64,000 nucleotides of DNA from Sweltsa coloradensis (Eukaryota; Arthropoda; Insecta; Plecoptera; Chloroperlidae): contig JAMZAV010000004.1 of NCBI GenBank assembly GCA_024449915.1, positions 434,001 through 498,000 of the forward strand, read 5' to 3'. The notes under the pieces are model-generated. The model had not been told where the DNA came from. It was given only the letters and a program-made list of their open reading frames with translations, and did no database searches. Positions 23,834-38,800 of this stretch are shown one piece after another. Position 1 is the stretch's first letter; the number at the start of each line of letters is the position of its first letter. The position numbers and the translations under genes are program-made.

Positions 23834-26800
23834 GTATAACTTATTTATTTAAACACTAGGGAAACCCAAATGTCGTTTGTAACAGGGAAGTGAGCCAAGT
23901 GTTTGAGTACCGGTATATTTACATCTGGTAGATTCACCATAGGTACAGGTGGAAAGGATGTTCCCGGGTACTCAACACTTGGCTCACTCACTCGTTTATC
24001 AACGACTTTTGGCGTTTCCCTAGTTTAATTGTACTTCAAAATTGCAATCGTTGTTCAAACACATATTACGTCTGAAACATTAACAAATTCCCATGATAAA
24101 CAAATCCAACTAATTTTTATTTCCATTTAACACCCTCAAAAATAATAGTGGGTTAAATCATAAAAGTTCGAACTAACGGGTATCGAACCCCAATCCTCCG
24201 TCGTGTCTAAATGCTTACCATTAGGCCATACCAGCCTCGTGTACCTTGCCGCTAACTGCTACTAAACAATGCTATCGATTTTAAAAAAATCAGATTTTAT
24301 TTAGTGTAGGATAAATCGCAATGGATCTAGCTGATTTGTAAGTTCAGTTACTCAGTAAACTCGTAACCGGATATCTGTTTAAAATTCAGCGCAATCTGTC
24401 AGCGTTCGGCTGATTTTCGACGTACATACAGACGCAGACAGACAACAGAATCACAGAATGAGAGCATTTAGTTTGAATGGAGAATACAGCATTGCTGCCA
24501 TGTTTATATATTGTAATAAACCTTTATTTGGTCTCTGCAGCCAATGCTGTTGCCTTGCAACACAGAATAAAGAACAAATAAACTTTAAACTTAAACTTAA
24601 AAATGTACTATAACAATAAAGCAGTTAGCTAATTAACCCCATAAATGATTCCTAAAAATACGTATTGACCATCACAATACATATATAACTATGTCATCCC
24701 GTAATCCACTTGACAGACAAAATCTTTTGAACGATTCTCTTTTGTACCTATCATAATTCAAAAGTCATGCAACGCCAACTTTATTTTAATTGGAATGGTT
24801 CTTATAATAGGCAACCATGGATTCATAAATTTCCCTTTTAAATTTAAAAACTTGCAATAAATGTATAAAGCAATACGACATACATATTATATTAAAACAA
24901 ACAATATTTAGGTTGCCAATTAATAACTACAAAACAATAGTTCATATAATGAGTTGTGAAATGATATTGATTTATGAGGTGACAAATTGATGATGTTTTT
25001 GCGTTAATGTAGAGGATCAAAATACCGGTAATAAGGTTCCCTGATGAATTATACAGACGATTTTCATGATTTTTGCTCTTGATATTGCGTACAAAGTAAT
25101 GGGGATTGGGAGTATAACATGCCGGCTGCCATATGCTCGGGTGTGTGGCGGACTGCGTCTCCCACACAGTCTGGTTCTGCAAACCACTCGATGAGAGATT
25201 GGTATAGTCCCAGTTTACAAACGTTCAAATAGAATGAAAAACAAGGTTTTATGGGCAAGGGACACTCTTTTACACATAATCGAACGGCTAATGACGTAAT
25301 GTACCACACAGATCAGCTAATGACGTAATGTACCACACAGATCACACTTTGAGAAACTTTGATTTAACGGGTATAGCATGCAACTGTCAGTTACTCAGAT
25401 TGCCTGGCTCGACATTTCTTTCATAATTTTCTACGTGGATCTTAAAACGACAAACGTTCAAAATTTTAGCATTGAAGTATTTATAATATTTTCTTTCTGA
25501 TTGCACTTAATTGAAACACTTTAAGGGGGACTTTTCCCTTTTCTAAAAATATGGAAAGAAGTCACCCTGTTCCATCTTGCCCCACCTCAAGCTCTGTAGG
25601 ATATGGAATCAATCGTAACACACGACCACAAACCATCACAAACAAACAAGCAAACCGATTTGCTATTGAGTTTGTTTATTTATTGCTTTTAGGGAAATGT
25701 TTTAGTTAGACTTGATCTTATCTTATTTGCTTTCAATGGCTTGTTTAATAATCATTATCATTCCTTAATGTTGCTATATATTTTTTTGTTTACAGATTGT
25801 AGCAAACTCTACCTACAACTCGGAAATTCTCCATCACAATGATCTATGGACCGACAGTTCCATCTTGATCGTCGGTCGTGATTTCCAGGGATGTATTCTT
25901 GAAGGACCAGGATTTGTGTTCAATTCGTCGGCCACACAAGACCACGGAGTTGAATGGGGTCCCTGCCCACTTACGTCTAATGTCTGTGAGTGCCAATTTA
26001 TGTTTCGTTCACTTATTGAAATGTAGTAAATATCTACATTATTAATTTATTTTAACGTATAGGTAGTGTTTCCTGCTGCATTTTGTGTGAATAATTTCAG
26101 CTGCAAAAATGGTAATCTCGTGTTAAGTCTAATGAGCCTTTATTTTTAGCCACTTTAGCTTGAGAACTTCTTGTTTAAGCACATATACCTCCTTAAAGTA
26201 TAATTCACCTGTTTACAATGAGCCATTACTGTGGTCCTTACATTTATCTGTAATCTCAAGTGTTTTTTTGTTTAAGCTTACCTGTCATCCAGGGATAGTG
26301 TTTAATGGCTGCCAAGTTTCTACAAAAATAAGAAGTAAACAAAAGCCACATTAATGCATATTTTGCTTACTATACACATGAGTAGAATGTAGCCTGCCTG
26401 AATCTACAGAAATAAATGTGCATTCAGTTTTGTATTGTCTTCAGTTTGTTGTGAATGTATTTTATCTGTAGCTGATATTATAGATTGACTATTCATGGCG
26501 TAAGTTGTTCAAGTGCTGGCGTCAGGGGCGCATAATACCAACCAAGCTAGTCGTCACTAGGGGTAGGATAAAGTGTTTAATTACATTACAAACGTTCAAT
26601 TAAATGCAGATCTTAAACGCATTGAACAATATTGGTCATTTTTGTAAGGGATATTTTTTTTAAAAATATATTATTTTATTTAAAAACATTTATATGAAAT
26701 AGGAATGTAGGTATCCTTTAATATACAAATTGCTCAATTTTACAAGAAAGTTCCAAGAGCCACGGGTATTTAAACGTTTAGTTATCCTGATCCCACCGTT

Positions 26801-29800
26801 ACTAGTTACTGCTCACCTACACTAAACTTTGATACCTTAAATAATAAATAAATGTTAGTGTCAGAATTGGTGTTGACTGTTTGCAGAGACAATGGCTCAT
26901 ATAAGTGAGTTATAAATAGGGACCCTAAGAAATAGCCAATAAAAAGTTCTCGTTTCGTTATAAATAAATAGCACTGCAATCTCTACTCTTCGGCAAAATG
27001 AACCTTAATTACACAAACGAATTTAGGCCATATAAAGCTAACTTTTTTAGAACAAGCTATAGGCACTTTCGATAATAATATTTTCAACTGACATGTGCCA
27101 ACTATACGTTAAAACAAAAATATTGATTTCATTTAAGCCCAATTGTCAAATTATTTGCATATTTTAGACCTAAACTTGCTGAATAATTAAGAAAAGTTCC
27201 CGATTTTCCTCTAAATTTAGCATAAAAACGTGATTATTGCCTTATTTCGCTACTTAAGAATAAAACAGTCATATTTAGCATCATTTAGTTGAAAAAAGTC
27301 ATTCACAAAATTTCAGGTTCCCTAGTTATAATCAACAAGCAGGTGTCAGGCAGGAAATAGTCGGGCGTCAACTTCAATTATGTCTAGAGAGTTCACATGA
27401 AGGGTCAAGAGGAGGGGAGGGGGGGGGGGGGAGAAGCAATCATCCCAGCACCTGAATTCTTACGCCGTGCGTAGTATAGCAACAACTCTCTGGATGAACT
27501 GAAGTTTATTATATTGTGCTCTACTTCTACAAAGGATCCGAGTGAACAATGGTAAAGTAAAAACACTCGAATTAATTCAGTAGTCTAGACCTAATAATTG
27601 ACAAATTATATAATACATAGTATTTTCTACCATAAAGTAGGCCTACCTAGTTTTCCCAACCAAACGAGAATCTTTTTAAAACTGGTAATTTTTTACATTG
27701 ATTTTAATGTAGGCTCTATGCATTAAGTGCAGTGGTAGATGCATCCAATATCTTCTAATACATTTTAATTTAACCTTATAGATCCCCCTATTTTGCCGCA
27801 CGTATATTATTCCTTTGAGTAGGATTATCTGTATTATCAAGTTCTTTTACTAGCATGCCATATACATATATTTTTCTTATGCATGTTTCCAGTAGGCTAA
27901 AATTTTGCATTGTGCTGTTTGCATCATGTCACAGTTGAATTTATGTTGAACAGTTGTGCATACAATTCAGTGGTTAAATTGGGGGGGGGGGGGGGGAAAT
28001 GCCATTTAAAAATAAAGTTTACACTACCAATCATCAAGCTAGAGTTTTCCCCTTTTTTCATGCACTGTAAAATCATGCAAGGCTAAAGTAAACTAAGAAC
28101 ACATTCACAATAGGGTACTTCACACATTTTTCTAATGGTGAAAGTGATGCGTTAAAAAATAATATTGTCTAATCATTGTAGGCCTTAGACGTAGGTTTCT
28201 GTGGTGAATTGTTTGTTTACAATAAACAAATGTACACTTTGATACATTTTTCAAAAATGGAAATATGAAATTGGATGTGTAGGCCCTAGTTGCCAAATTG
28301 GAAATCTCATATAGTAGGTAGAAGTCAGATGGCTCACATCAAAATATGATGTACACCGTACTTAATATTATGTAATAATATGATGACGATGTGTGTCAAA
28401 TTTTGTCAGTTGCCTAAAAATCACAAGGGTAAGCTCCCGGACCAGTTTTAGTCTTGTCCACAAATGACTCAAAATATAAGGTTGCACCAAAAAAATTCCC
28501 CCTACCCCTAAGCCTTCACAATAGTAGCATATACTAGCTTACCCTCAAAGTTACCTAATACCTGCCCCCCCCCCCCCCAGTAAAACGAGCATAAGGTATT
28601 TTGCAGCTTATGGAATTCAAGCCACCCCCCCAAGCAATCCAATTTAACCACTGATACAATTATTTTTATTATTGTTTACCATTATATCATTCATTATGAA
28701 GTCTGAAGTAATGCTTGCACATTTATGAACCAATATTATATTCACTTGCCTTTACTTTTGTAGAAGATTTTAGTACATGTGTACACATGCATTCACTATG
28801 TTTATCACAAGAGTTGTACCATTGTAGCTTATTTGTTACAATGGTATTTTTTTAAATGGTGTTGATAAATACTGCAATATACACAATCTTTGGTGTTAAA
28901 GTGCTCTAAAAATGCTACTATGTAGCTTTAAACGGTTAAACTTGGTTCAATTCCAAAAATGAACTAACACCTTTGTTTTCAACTTTTCATGTTTTTTTTC
29001 AGATGATGTTAGATAAATGAAGTTTGACTTTGCTAAATCCAAATCCAAAGTAGTAAGAATAGCTTCACTATCTTTCTGCTAAATTGTTCAACTTCCACCA
29101 TAATTCGATTTATATTGTCATGATAGGCTACACATCAAATTATGGAAACTATTTAAGTGTGATAAACGTAGTGACTGACAACCAAAGAATCCTTGATACT
29201 TAATACATTTACTGAAAAGAAAAAAACTGATTAGTTGTTATTTCATGTTGCTGCCAATTTTTTTTTGTATATTGTCTGCTAGTATGTCTGCTACATTTGA
29301 AATGTGTATGAAGTTTGTGTTGTCTTGTCTACCAAGTCATCTAAAATACCCATAAACCGCAAATATGAAGATTTACAAAATTAAGTTTTGATATTTTTTG
29401 CATTATTGTTGGTTTAGTGGTAAGAATCCCTGATTACTTATTCCAATACAGAAGATCCCGGGTTCGAATCCCATTCAGGCAGAAGACTTTTAACTTTAAA
29501 TATTGACTTAAATCCATTAATGTTTGGGCTGGGTATGTGTTCACGGTGACTACAAAACCTCTAGCAACAAAGCATAAATTAGTTAAAAAGTAAATTTGTA
29601 TTTCGAGTCTGCCCACTCAGTCACATAACTGATTTTCAATGGGGGACAGTAAACCAAAGCGACCAAACCAACCCTGTAGGCCCCGATGCAATCGACGAGT
29701 GAGCGATAACCAACCAAAGATCAATATTTTTTTAATAGGAAATATAGCAATCAGTGGTACGGACAGTGCGAACACCCGCGGATCAACGCCAGAATCAACA

Positions 29801-32800
29801 TGGCCGATTCAGAACAACTTAAAATTTATTATGTGCCTCTTGCTAGGACGGCTTTAAAGTCACTGTTTACAAATTCCTAAGAGAAGAACTAATGGACTTA
29901 AGTCCAAATTAGAATTTAAAAAACTTCTAAAATAGTCTTGTTGATTCTGGTGTTACCCTCACGTGGATCGAGCCCAACTTGTTTGGTCGGTTTAATTAAA
30001 ATACTGGTCTCTGGTTGGCCAGTGTTCGGGTTTTGATGGCATTGTTGCCAACAGGGCTAACTTGTTCCACTTTAAAATTAAAGTGTCCCACTGAAAATCA
30101 GTTATGTGACTTAGTGAGTATACTCTAAATACTTGATTGACGGCCTTGATGGACTTGATTGATGATGATTGATGGCTCGTTGGTCTTGTTAGCGTATCAG
30201 CTTCCAATGCAGAAGGTTCAGAGTTCGATTCCCGCCAAAGTCAGAAGTTTTTTAACTTCTGATTGGACTTAACCTTTTTCTTAGGAGTTTGTAAACGGTG
30301 ACTTTGCAGCCCTCCTAGCAACGAAGCACATAATAAATTCAGAGTTGTTCTGAATTGGCCTTGTTGATTCTGGCGTTGATCCGCGGGTGTTCGCACTGTC
30401 CATACCACTGATTGCTATATTTCCCATTAAAAATATTGATCTTTGGTTGGTTATCGCTCACTCGTCGATTGCGTCGGGGCCTACAGGGTTGGCTTGGTCA
30501 CTTTGATTTACTGTCCCCCACTGAAAATCAGTTACATAACTAAGTGGGTAGACTCTAAATACAATTTATTTATTTTTTTATTTATTTATTATGTTTTTTT
30601 TATTATTTATAGAAACAAAAACATAAAACTTTAGTAATTAAATATTGGTCTTGTGGTATCAAGGATTTCTTGTTTTGTGTTCGTACCACCCTAGCCTAGA
30701 GTTGAACTTTTTAACAGGCTCTAAAATGGATTACTGCTACCACGAACCCTGCATGCGCCACGGCGTGTGCATCTCGCGAGCCGATCAATACGAGTGCCGA
30801 TGTGCGGCGCGCTACTCGGGCAAGAACTGCCAGATTGATAACGGTGAGATGAAAATCACTCGCTTGCTGGGAATCATGCTTACCCACTTGAATGTTTGCA
30901 TGCTGCATGAAACCTAGGTTACCTGTTAGTGACGGGAATGAGCGGTGTTCAGACTAACTAACTTGATTTAAGGTGAGTATACTCTTGTATTTGGTCAAAT
31001 AATAATACTTAATGTGGCTGAAACATTTTGGTTGGATTTGGGTTGTACTTGGATGCCTAGCATACTGGGAAGTAATTTCAACGTTTAAGGTGAATTGTTG
31101 AATTAAATACCTTTTGTCTCACTTTTTGCTCTCTATCTTTTTAGGTAAGATGGAGACTTTGGACTAGTACTATGTATGTGTTTCTATGGTTCTGGTGGTT
31201 TTGTTTTCTGAATGCTTGTATTCGTTTAATTTGCTTCTTTATTGTAGGGAACCAGAATACAACGTGAGTTCAAGGAGATCATTGTTGTATTAGTATAAGT
31301 TAGGGATGCACATGATAATCAATATTATCGATCGATATTCAATAATGGATATCATTTCGATAATCGATAACCAAAATTCATTATCGATTATATCAAAATA
31401 TCAAATAATTGTTCAATAGTGGCACGAACCAAACTATAAAGACGGAGATTATCTTACGTTGTGCCATGCACTGGCTGGGCTGATGGTGTCACACTCAAGA
31501 TTTATGTTTGGAAATGAGCTATCAGTTGATCACGGAAGCCAAACACATGTCATTGAAGACAACGGAATGCGATTGTATTGTTTTGACACAATTGCCACAC
31601 TTGAGGTTCTACTTATAGGTCGGAACAGGCTTTGTTGGTGATATCGATACGATAATGACATAACGATTTTGATAATCGATTATGATAAAAGTAGCGATGT
31701 GCATCCCTAGTAAAAGTTATTTACAAATCATTGATTGCTTGATTATTAATGAAAAGAAGTATACAAAAATAGTGTTTTGTGAATAGATGCTACAAAGCGC
31801 TGTTTTTTCCACTTAAAACTAAGGTTTTCAAGTCCTATTTTATTTTATTTTTCTTAGTGTGTATAATTTGTTTATACACATTTCTATTCAGTTGATACTA
31901 AAACAACCTTGATGACATATTATTTCAAAATTAAAAATATGATAAACTTCATACACAAGCTTTTGGAGGTGGCCAAAAAATAGACGCTACAAAAACAAAA
32001 CACTATTTTATGACACTTGAAATGCTATAAACGTACCTCTATTTATGAATAATCCTTTGCCATTTTACAAAAATGGTTGATAAGTTTTGTGAACATCAAT
32101 AATTCTTTCAGAACGCGCCTTCATCAGCTGAGCCAGAGCTCACATTGAACTATTAATTTTAGAGATTAAATTAATAATGTAGGGCCTATATAATGTATAT
32201 TATACAGCATTTATTATGTTTTCCTGCACTTTATCAAATTGGGATCTTCAGTGGAGGCCTGATTCTTGCACGTAATTCCCTGGCATATTACGACTTCTCA
32301 ACAACATTTTATCTCTTTCACCACGTTTTGGAAACGTACAGATATGAAATATTGTTGTATTGTTTTTTTTTTAGAGTTAAAATAATACAACAAAATTATA
32401 GTTCATGGATTTTTAGAAAGCAAAAATTTGATATTAAGATTTCAAATTGATCTCTTAATTTTTTAATGTATGGTTTAAAAAACGCGAAGGAAAAAAAAGA
32501 AAATAATTAGATTTGTCTAATGTTCCTTCTGATCATCAAACACTAATGCCTGTATAGGCTTAGGGCAATGCATCCTGTCATGAACAGTTAATTAAACATT
32601 GTTTTTTCTTTTAAAAATATACATGAATAATACCATAAATTACTAATATTTATGTTAGAGAAATAATATTATATTTTGCGGGTCATATACTCTGTGTTTG
32701 ATTACTTTATTGAAATCCCGACATTTCAATGCGACACTGTGCATACCATCATCTTTACTTTGTTTTAACTGTTTGTTTTGCAGCTTCAAAGTGTGCTTGC

Positions 32801-35800
32801 ACCCATCAGCACAAACCTGGAGGATTGCACTCTCTTAAATGTTGCTTTTAGTAAATGGAAACTTGCTTCTTGAGTATCAAATAAGTATGGGCCATGGCTG
32901 AATGTTTGGTGTTAAATTGATATTTTATACTGTTTGCTCTGCACTTTGAAAATTATTAGCACAGGCATAGGCATACACTTGTATGTACAGTTACCACTAT
33001 AACTAACTGCTTTGTTGTTGCCTTGTTGATTCTGGCGTTGATCCGCGGGTGTTCGCTCTGTCCATACCACTGATTGCTATATTTCCTATTAAAAATATCG
33101 ATCTTTGGTTGGTTATCGCTCACTCGTCGATTGCGTCGGGGCCTACAGGGTAGGCTTGGTCGCTTTGATTTACTGTCCCCCACTGAAAATCAGTTATATA
33201 ACTGAGTGGGTAGACTCTAAATACAATTTATTTATTTATGTACATAACAAAATAAATTTTTCCCCTTTGACTGTCCCTATAAATAATATAATACTTGTCC
33301 CTTTAAAATTAAACCTCTCAATATTGACAGAAAAGATCAATTATCATTAACTGTTAATGGTGTTCAAAACGTAACATGTTGCACTTTGTGACATTGTTAA
33401 AAAATTCAACCACAATTCAATTTTAAAAGCAGGTTCTTTCCACATCAAGATAAAGTTAGAGCCTATGGAAAATTGTCATTAATGTGCTGTTATTATACGA
33501 GCAAAATCAACCAATTTTAGTATAAATTTACAATTATTTTCTCCAGATGAGCAAAACACAAATGATCAGTCATGTAAATCCTTTTAATTCAGATGGTCAA
33601 ATAAGCTCTAAAAACAATTCCTATAGTAATTTTAGTGTATTTATAGTTTATAGAAAACATGAGTTACGTTGCCCCTGCTTATGCTTGACTTGTGTTTTAG
33701 GCCCGCCGTGCGAACGTAACCCTTGTCTGAACGGAGGTCGATGCGAGGAGAACACCACCGGAGATTACACGTGTACATGTGACCCCGCCCACACAGGTCA
33801 GCATTGCGAGACCACACTGAGTTCGCCGTCGCACTTGTGCGAGAACAACCCGTGTCAGAACAACGGCAGCTGTCGGGTGTCGGCGCAGGCAACCAGACAC
33901 GAGTGTCTGTGTGTTCCAGGTAAACGCTACGACGTCGTTTGATTCCTTCGAGTTATGCTCGTTTGTTATACTTTTGATTTGTATGTGTTTGGTTCAAATA
34001 GTGACGGGCCTTCAAATTCCAACTCGACACCTTCTCGCGGTTTGGCCCGTGAATAGGGGAGTTTCACTCCCTGAAACTAATGGCGAGCTCTGGGTCGTCG
34101 TCGGGGAACCCCTTCCCTTTGACTACATCCCCGACGGCGACGACAAAGACAACACGGACGGATGATGACACTGACGGAGACGACCTCGACGTGGGGAACC
34201 CCTGCCCTCCCCATATGCTTGTGGCTGGTTCTGACCAGCACGGGCCTGTCCACCCCTTGTCCCCCCGCGTCATCCCTTACGTCCCTCCCTTCGTTTTGAT
34301 TAGCCAAGTTGCATAAATATGAGACGTAAAGCAATATCCAATCAAAATCCAATCAAATAGTGACTTTGTACGTTTAAGATCAATATAATTATATCATATA
34401 CTACATTATCATCATACCATTTACCATACCGTAGCATGTACCATAACAGTATATTATAAGCATGAGCCCACTTTAAGGCATGTTAGCAACTGTCGTAAAC
34501 ATTTACCCAAAATGGTGCTCAAATCCCAAACCTTGGCTCTACATTCTGAAATGTATAAAATACAAATCAGTACTAATTCAATGAATAAAATTAATAACAT
34601 AAAAATGTATTTGGTTCAATTGGCAAGAGTATCAATTGGTAGGTGAGGTGAGTTTAGAGGTCCTGGACTCAAGTGTAAGTCTGGTACATTTTTACAACTG
34701 CATACAAATATTTTATATATACTATATATATATATTTATATATATGTTAGTACTTTAGACAGAAATTAAAAAAGTGACTACTCTGGGGTTTGAACCCTGG
34801 ACCTTAGCTTACCAGGCTATGCTCTTACCAACTGAGCAGCTATGCGGCCACCAATTTAAAACTGTCTTATTTTTGGTCTGTTTTGTACATTGTTAATAAC
34901 GTTTAAGCTAAGGTCCCGGGCTCAAACCCCGTTGTAGTCACTTTTTTAATTTCTGTCTAAAGTACTAACATAACAGCGTCATAGTCGCCTACTATAAAGC
35001 CAAGTTTAAACATACATATATTTATAATTATAGTCTGTCCCAGTTCAGTCTGCTCTGACCAATCATCGCAGCACTGTCGCTCATATACTACTGTGTCCAA
35101 TTTGATAAAAAAAATAAACAAACAAGCCCTTTGTAAAACTACTTCTAAAGAATATCAGATCTTTAATTTAATTTTGTTAAGCATGAGATTAACTTGATTA
35201 TCCTATTCATAGCCATATAGCATCTGTCAAAGTTGGCAGAGAAAATAGAATAAGTTTAGATGTTAATTAATTATTAATTATCACAAGACAAATAGATTTT
35301 TTGAAATTGAATACTGTAGGCTTATAACCTTTTTATTTCTGTGCTTTTACTGCAATTGAATAAAGTCTTTCTTGTAATAACAAATTATGATAGATAAAGT
35401 TTTTTCATTTTCAAGTACTAACAATTTTTAAAACTTTATTCCACAATTTGCACATCTATAATCTATAATCTATAACAGTTCTTGGTGCTTCATGTTGACA
35501 GGCTTCACCGGCCTGGACTGTGAGATGGACATCGACGAATGCCTGTCGAACCCCTGTCAGCACGGCGGCGTGTGCATCGAAGACATCAACAACTACACGT
35601 GCCTGTGCGACCGCACCGGTTACCGTGGTTACAACTGCGACGTCGACGTGGACGAGTGCGAGAACAACCCCTGTCTCAACCAAGGAATCTGCTTCAACAC
35701 CTACGGCACGTACACTTGCCAGTGCGCACTCGGCTACGGAGGGCAGAACTGCGAGAGCGTAAGTTTGTGTGTTTATTTTAATTACAGTAAGATCTCTCTT

Positions 35801-38800
35801 ATCCGATCTCCTCTTATCCGATGTTCCGTGTTAACCGAGCCGCAAAAAAAAAAAAAAATTAAAGTTTTAAATACGTAAATAAAACATAAAAATAATTACA
35901 GACGCCGCGCCGCACTTTTTTAAATGTACTCGCATACATTTGTCTTACGAGTGAGTGCAAAGAAGATAGATCGGCGATATATCTCGACTTTCGAGCAGTG
36001 TGCATCAGTGTACTGAGCGTATAGAGTTCAGTGGTCAGTGTGCGTCGGGCGCATCGCCGGTAAGCGTCAGTGCCACCCACTGAGCATATAGAGGTCAGTG
36101 TGCGTCGCGCGCCTGCGCGTGCGCATACGATCCAGCCATCTCACACACAGCTGTTCAAAGATGGTCGTTGTGGAACTAGATGCAATCATGTTTCAAACCG
36201 ATTCACGAAATTCGTAATCACGACGCATTGAATTGTTATTCCTGGGCTTATCTTATTTCTTTCCCAGACTTATCTTGCGTCGTGAGCTTCAGCGCGGGCA
36301 TAGTAGTGAGAGGTTTTCCCACATGAGAAAGAGAGCTAGGCCTAGGCCTATGTTTGCATTGTAGGCCTAGGCCTACTGCGTCGAGTTTAGGCCTAGGCCT
36401 AGGCCTAGACATACGTTTTTATTACGACATGTAGGCCTAATTGTGTACGGTGTTCGTGAGCTTGAATTACAAGCTATTAAATCATTTAGTATACCCTGTA
36501 TGAAGTGTATCGTGTGTATTTTATGTTCCTTTATCCATTACATGTGTCATATATATATTTTACCACATCAGGCTATGCTACGAGAGCAAATAAACAATTG
36601 ATCCGCGCCATCCGAGTTTTTCGCAAATCCGAGGTGCCCCCGGTCTCATCCAACTCGGATAAGAGGGATCTTACTGTACATCCTGATCGTAACTTTAAAA
36701 AAAAATATATAATTAATTTACAAGGTACTTATTGGAGCTTTAACTAAGGTGTTGAATAAAGGTCATTGAACAAAAATTTCATTGTAAATATACCTAGTAA
36801 AATATATTTAACAAAAATACTTTATTATTTCTACACTAATGTAATAGCCATCCACGATGGCGCATACGATTGGGACGCAGGTCCAAAGCATATGAGTATA
36901 ACACTAGGGGGGCGAGGGTTCGAATTCCGCATATGACATGGGTTTTTGTAATTGTCCTTCATCTTCATTATCTTGAATAGCAATATTGTAATAATAAAGA
37001 GTACAATGTTAAGCAATAAAAATCAATCAATCAATTCTACACTAATAAAATTGACATAAGACAGTTTTAGGGTTACCCCTACTCAATTATTTCACAATCT
37101 GTGATTATTATTTATTTGATCTTATATAGTAATCCCCCTTTGATTCAAATTCCAAGGAACTTAAAAAAAGACTGTTTGAATCATAAAATTTTGAATCAAA
37201 AGAAAATTAACATTATGCCCTCCCTGTACCCAAAGTTTCTGTAGAGATCACTAGTTTGAATTTGACTGAAATTAGAATTTGTGTTGACGTGGATTTACAG
37301 AATGATCTATGGTAAAAACTACAAATTTAGGCTACCAGTAGTCATTTCTGGAACAAGTATATATCAGTATCCACAAACATGCAACCGTATCTATTAAATG
37401 GTAATTATTTGGACATACACTGTTCTTGATAATAGATACTTTATTAGCAATATTTTATAACACTAATTGAATGTCTCAAACTGAGGTTGAACAAAGGAAT
37501 ATTTTAACAATACAAATAAATATAAAATAACAAAATTTATCTGTTTGGCTCAGAACCTGGATGAATGCAGCTCGTCTCCATGCCAAAATGGTGGCCATTG
37601 CATGGACATGGTTGGCGACTACGTATGTACGTGTCTGCTCGGCTTCAAAGGTTTCAACTGCGAACTAAATATCGACGACTGCGTAGGAGTCACGTGCCCC
37701 CCTAACTCTGACTGTGTGGATGGCGTCAACTCACATCAGTGCGTCTGCAGGCCAGGTTTCACTGGTGAGTGAATTCACGACTCTTTTGCTCTGCTACAAG
37801 GCATTTATTAGCATTAGTAACATTAAATGCCTCGGAGGAAAATTGGGCTTGTATAAATAACATATTTTTGTTTCTAGCCCAAATAAACACCTTCATTAAC
37901 ATTATGCATCTGAATACCATTGCACTCTGACACAGCATATTGTGAGCTAGTGTATGCTGATGTTATATCTACCGGTGCCAATTACATGTACTTGCCTGCT
38001 CGGCTTTCAAAGTATGGTTTTAAAATGGAACTAAGCGTATTAGGGATGGGGCGTTTAAACGTTTAGTGGATGGTTAGAGGTTATAAAATTTGCCGTGATT
38101 CAACCAATCAACGCACTTCCTTTCGTTCGATGCTCAGTCAGTGACTCATGTAAGTGGGCGGCCGCTGCACGTACGAAGTCTCGTCTCGTCTCGCTCAATC
38201 CTCACACATGCTGTCTTTACCCTGTTTTTTTACAAATAGTTTTCAAGTGTTTCACCTGTTTTCTGTGGTGTAGCTGTGTTCCGTAAGAAGTAAGTTGTTA
38301 TTTTAAAATTGGGGGGGGGGGAGGGTTAAACATTTAAACGCGATTATTTCAAGGGGTTATCAGTTTAGTGAACTACCCTCTTTTTCCCATCCCTAAAGCG
38401 GATCTTGTTTAGCAGTTGGAAAGGAAATTATCACTGACATATCGGTTGTGTGGTGCTTTTCGAAGTTACGCCTTAATTATTTCCCCCGACTTTAGTTTCT
38501 TGTACTAATTGAGAGCAGTTGGAGTTTTGGTCATTGCCATTTGCAAATTTAAATTGTCTGTTTTGCAATTCTGGGAAAACGTTAAATATTTTCTAATCAA
38601 GTGAATTTTATTTAATCATAAAAAGTACTCATAAATTAAGTACTCATTGGAATTTCTAATCAGCTGGCGGCGAGACCGAAGTACTGTACATTTTATTGAG
38701 GGTACGTGTAGGCCTACCGCAATCCCATTTAAAGGTCTTCAATCTGCTTATATTTGCTGCAGGCAATTCCTCCACTTACGCTAAAGGTAGCTCTTGTAGA

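Noticed and set aside
33547..33700. 5' extension of exon D
   Set aside because: The frame is open upstream, but the acceptor at 33700 gives the correct phase and the extra residues are unlike EGF sequence.
34747..34855. Functional tRNA on the minus strand
   Set aside because: It is joined to a SINE body also present at 18240 and 34905, and the acceptor stem is lost.
36338..36411. GGCCTA repeats as telomere-like or regulatory array
   Set aside because: TAGGCCTA is common throughout the window; the run is short and lies inside a pogo-like element.
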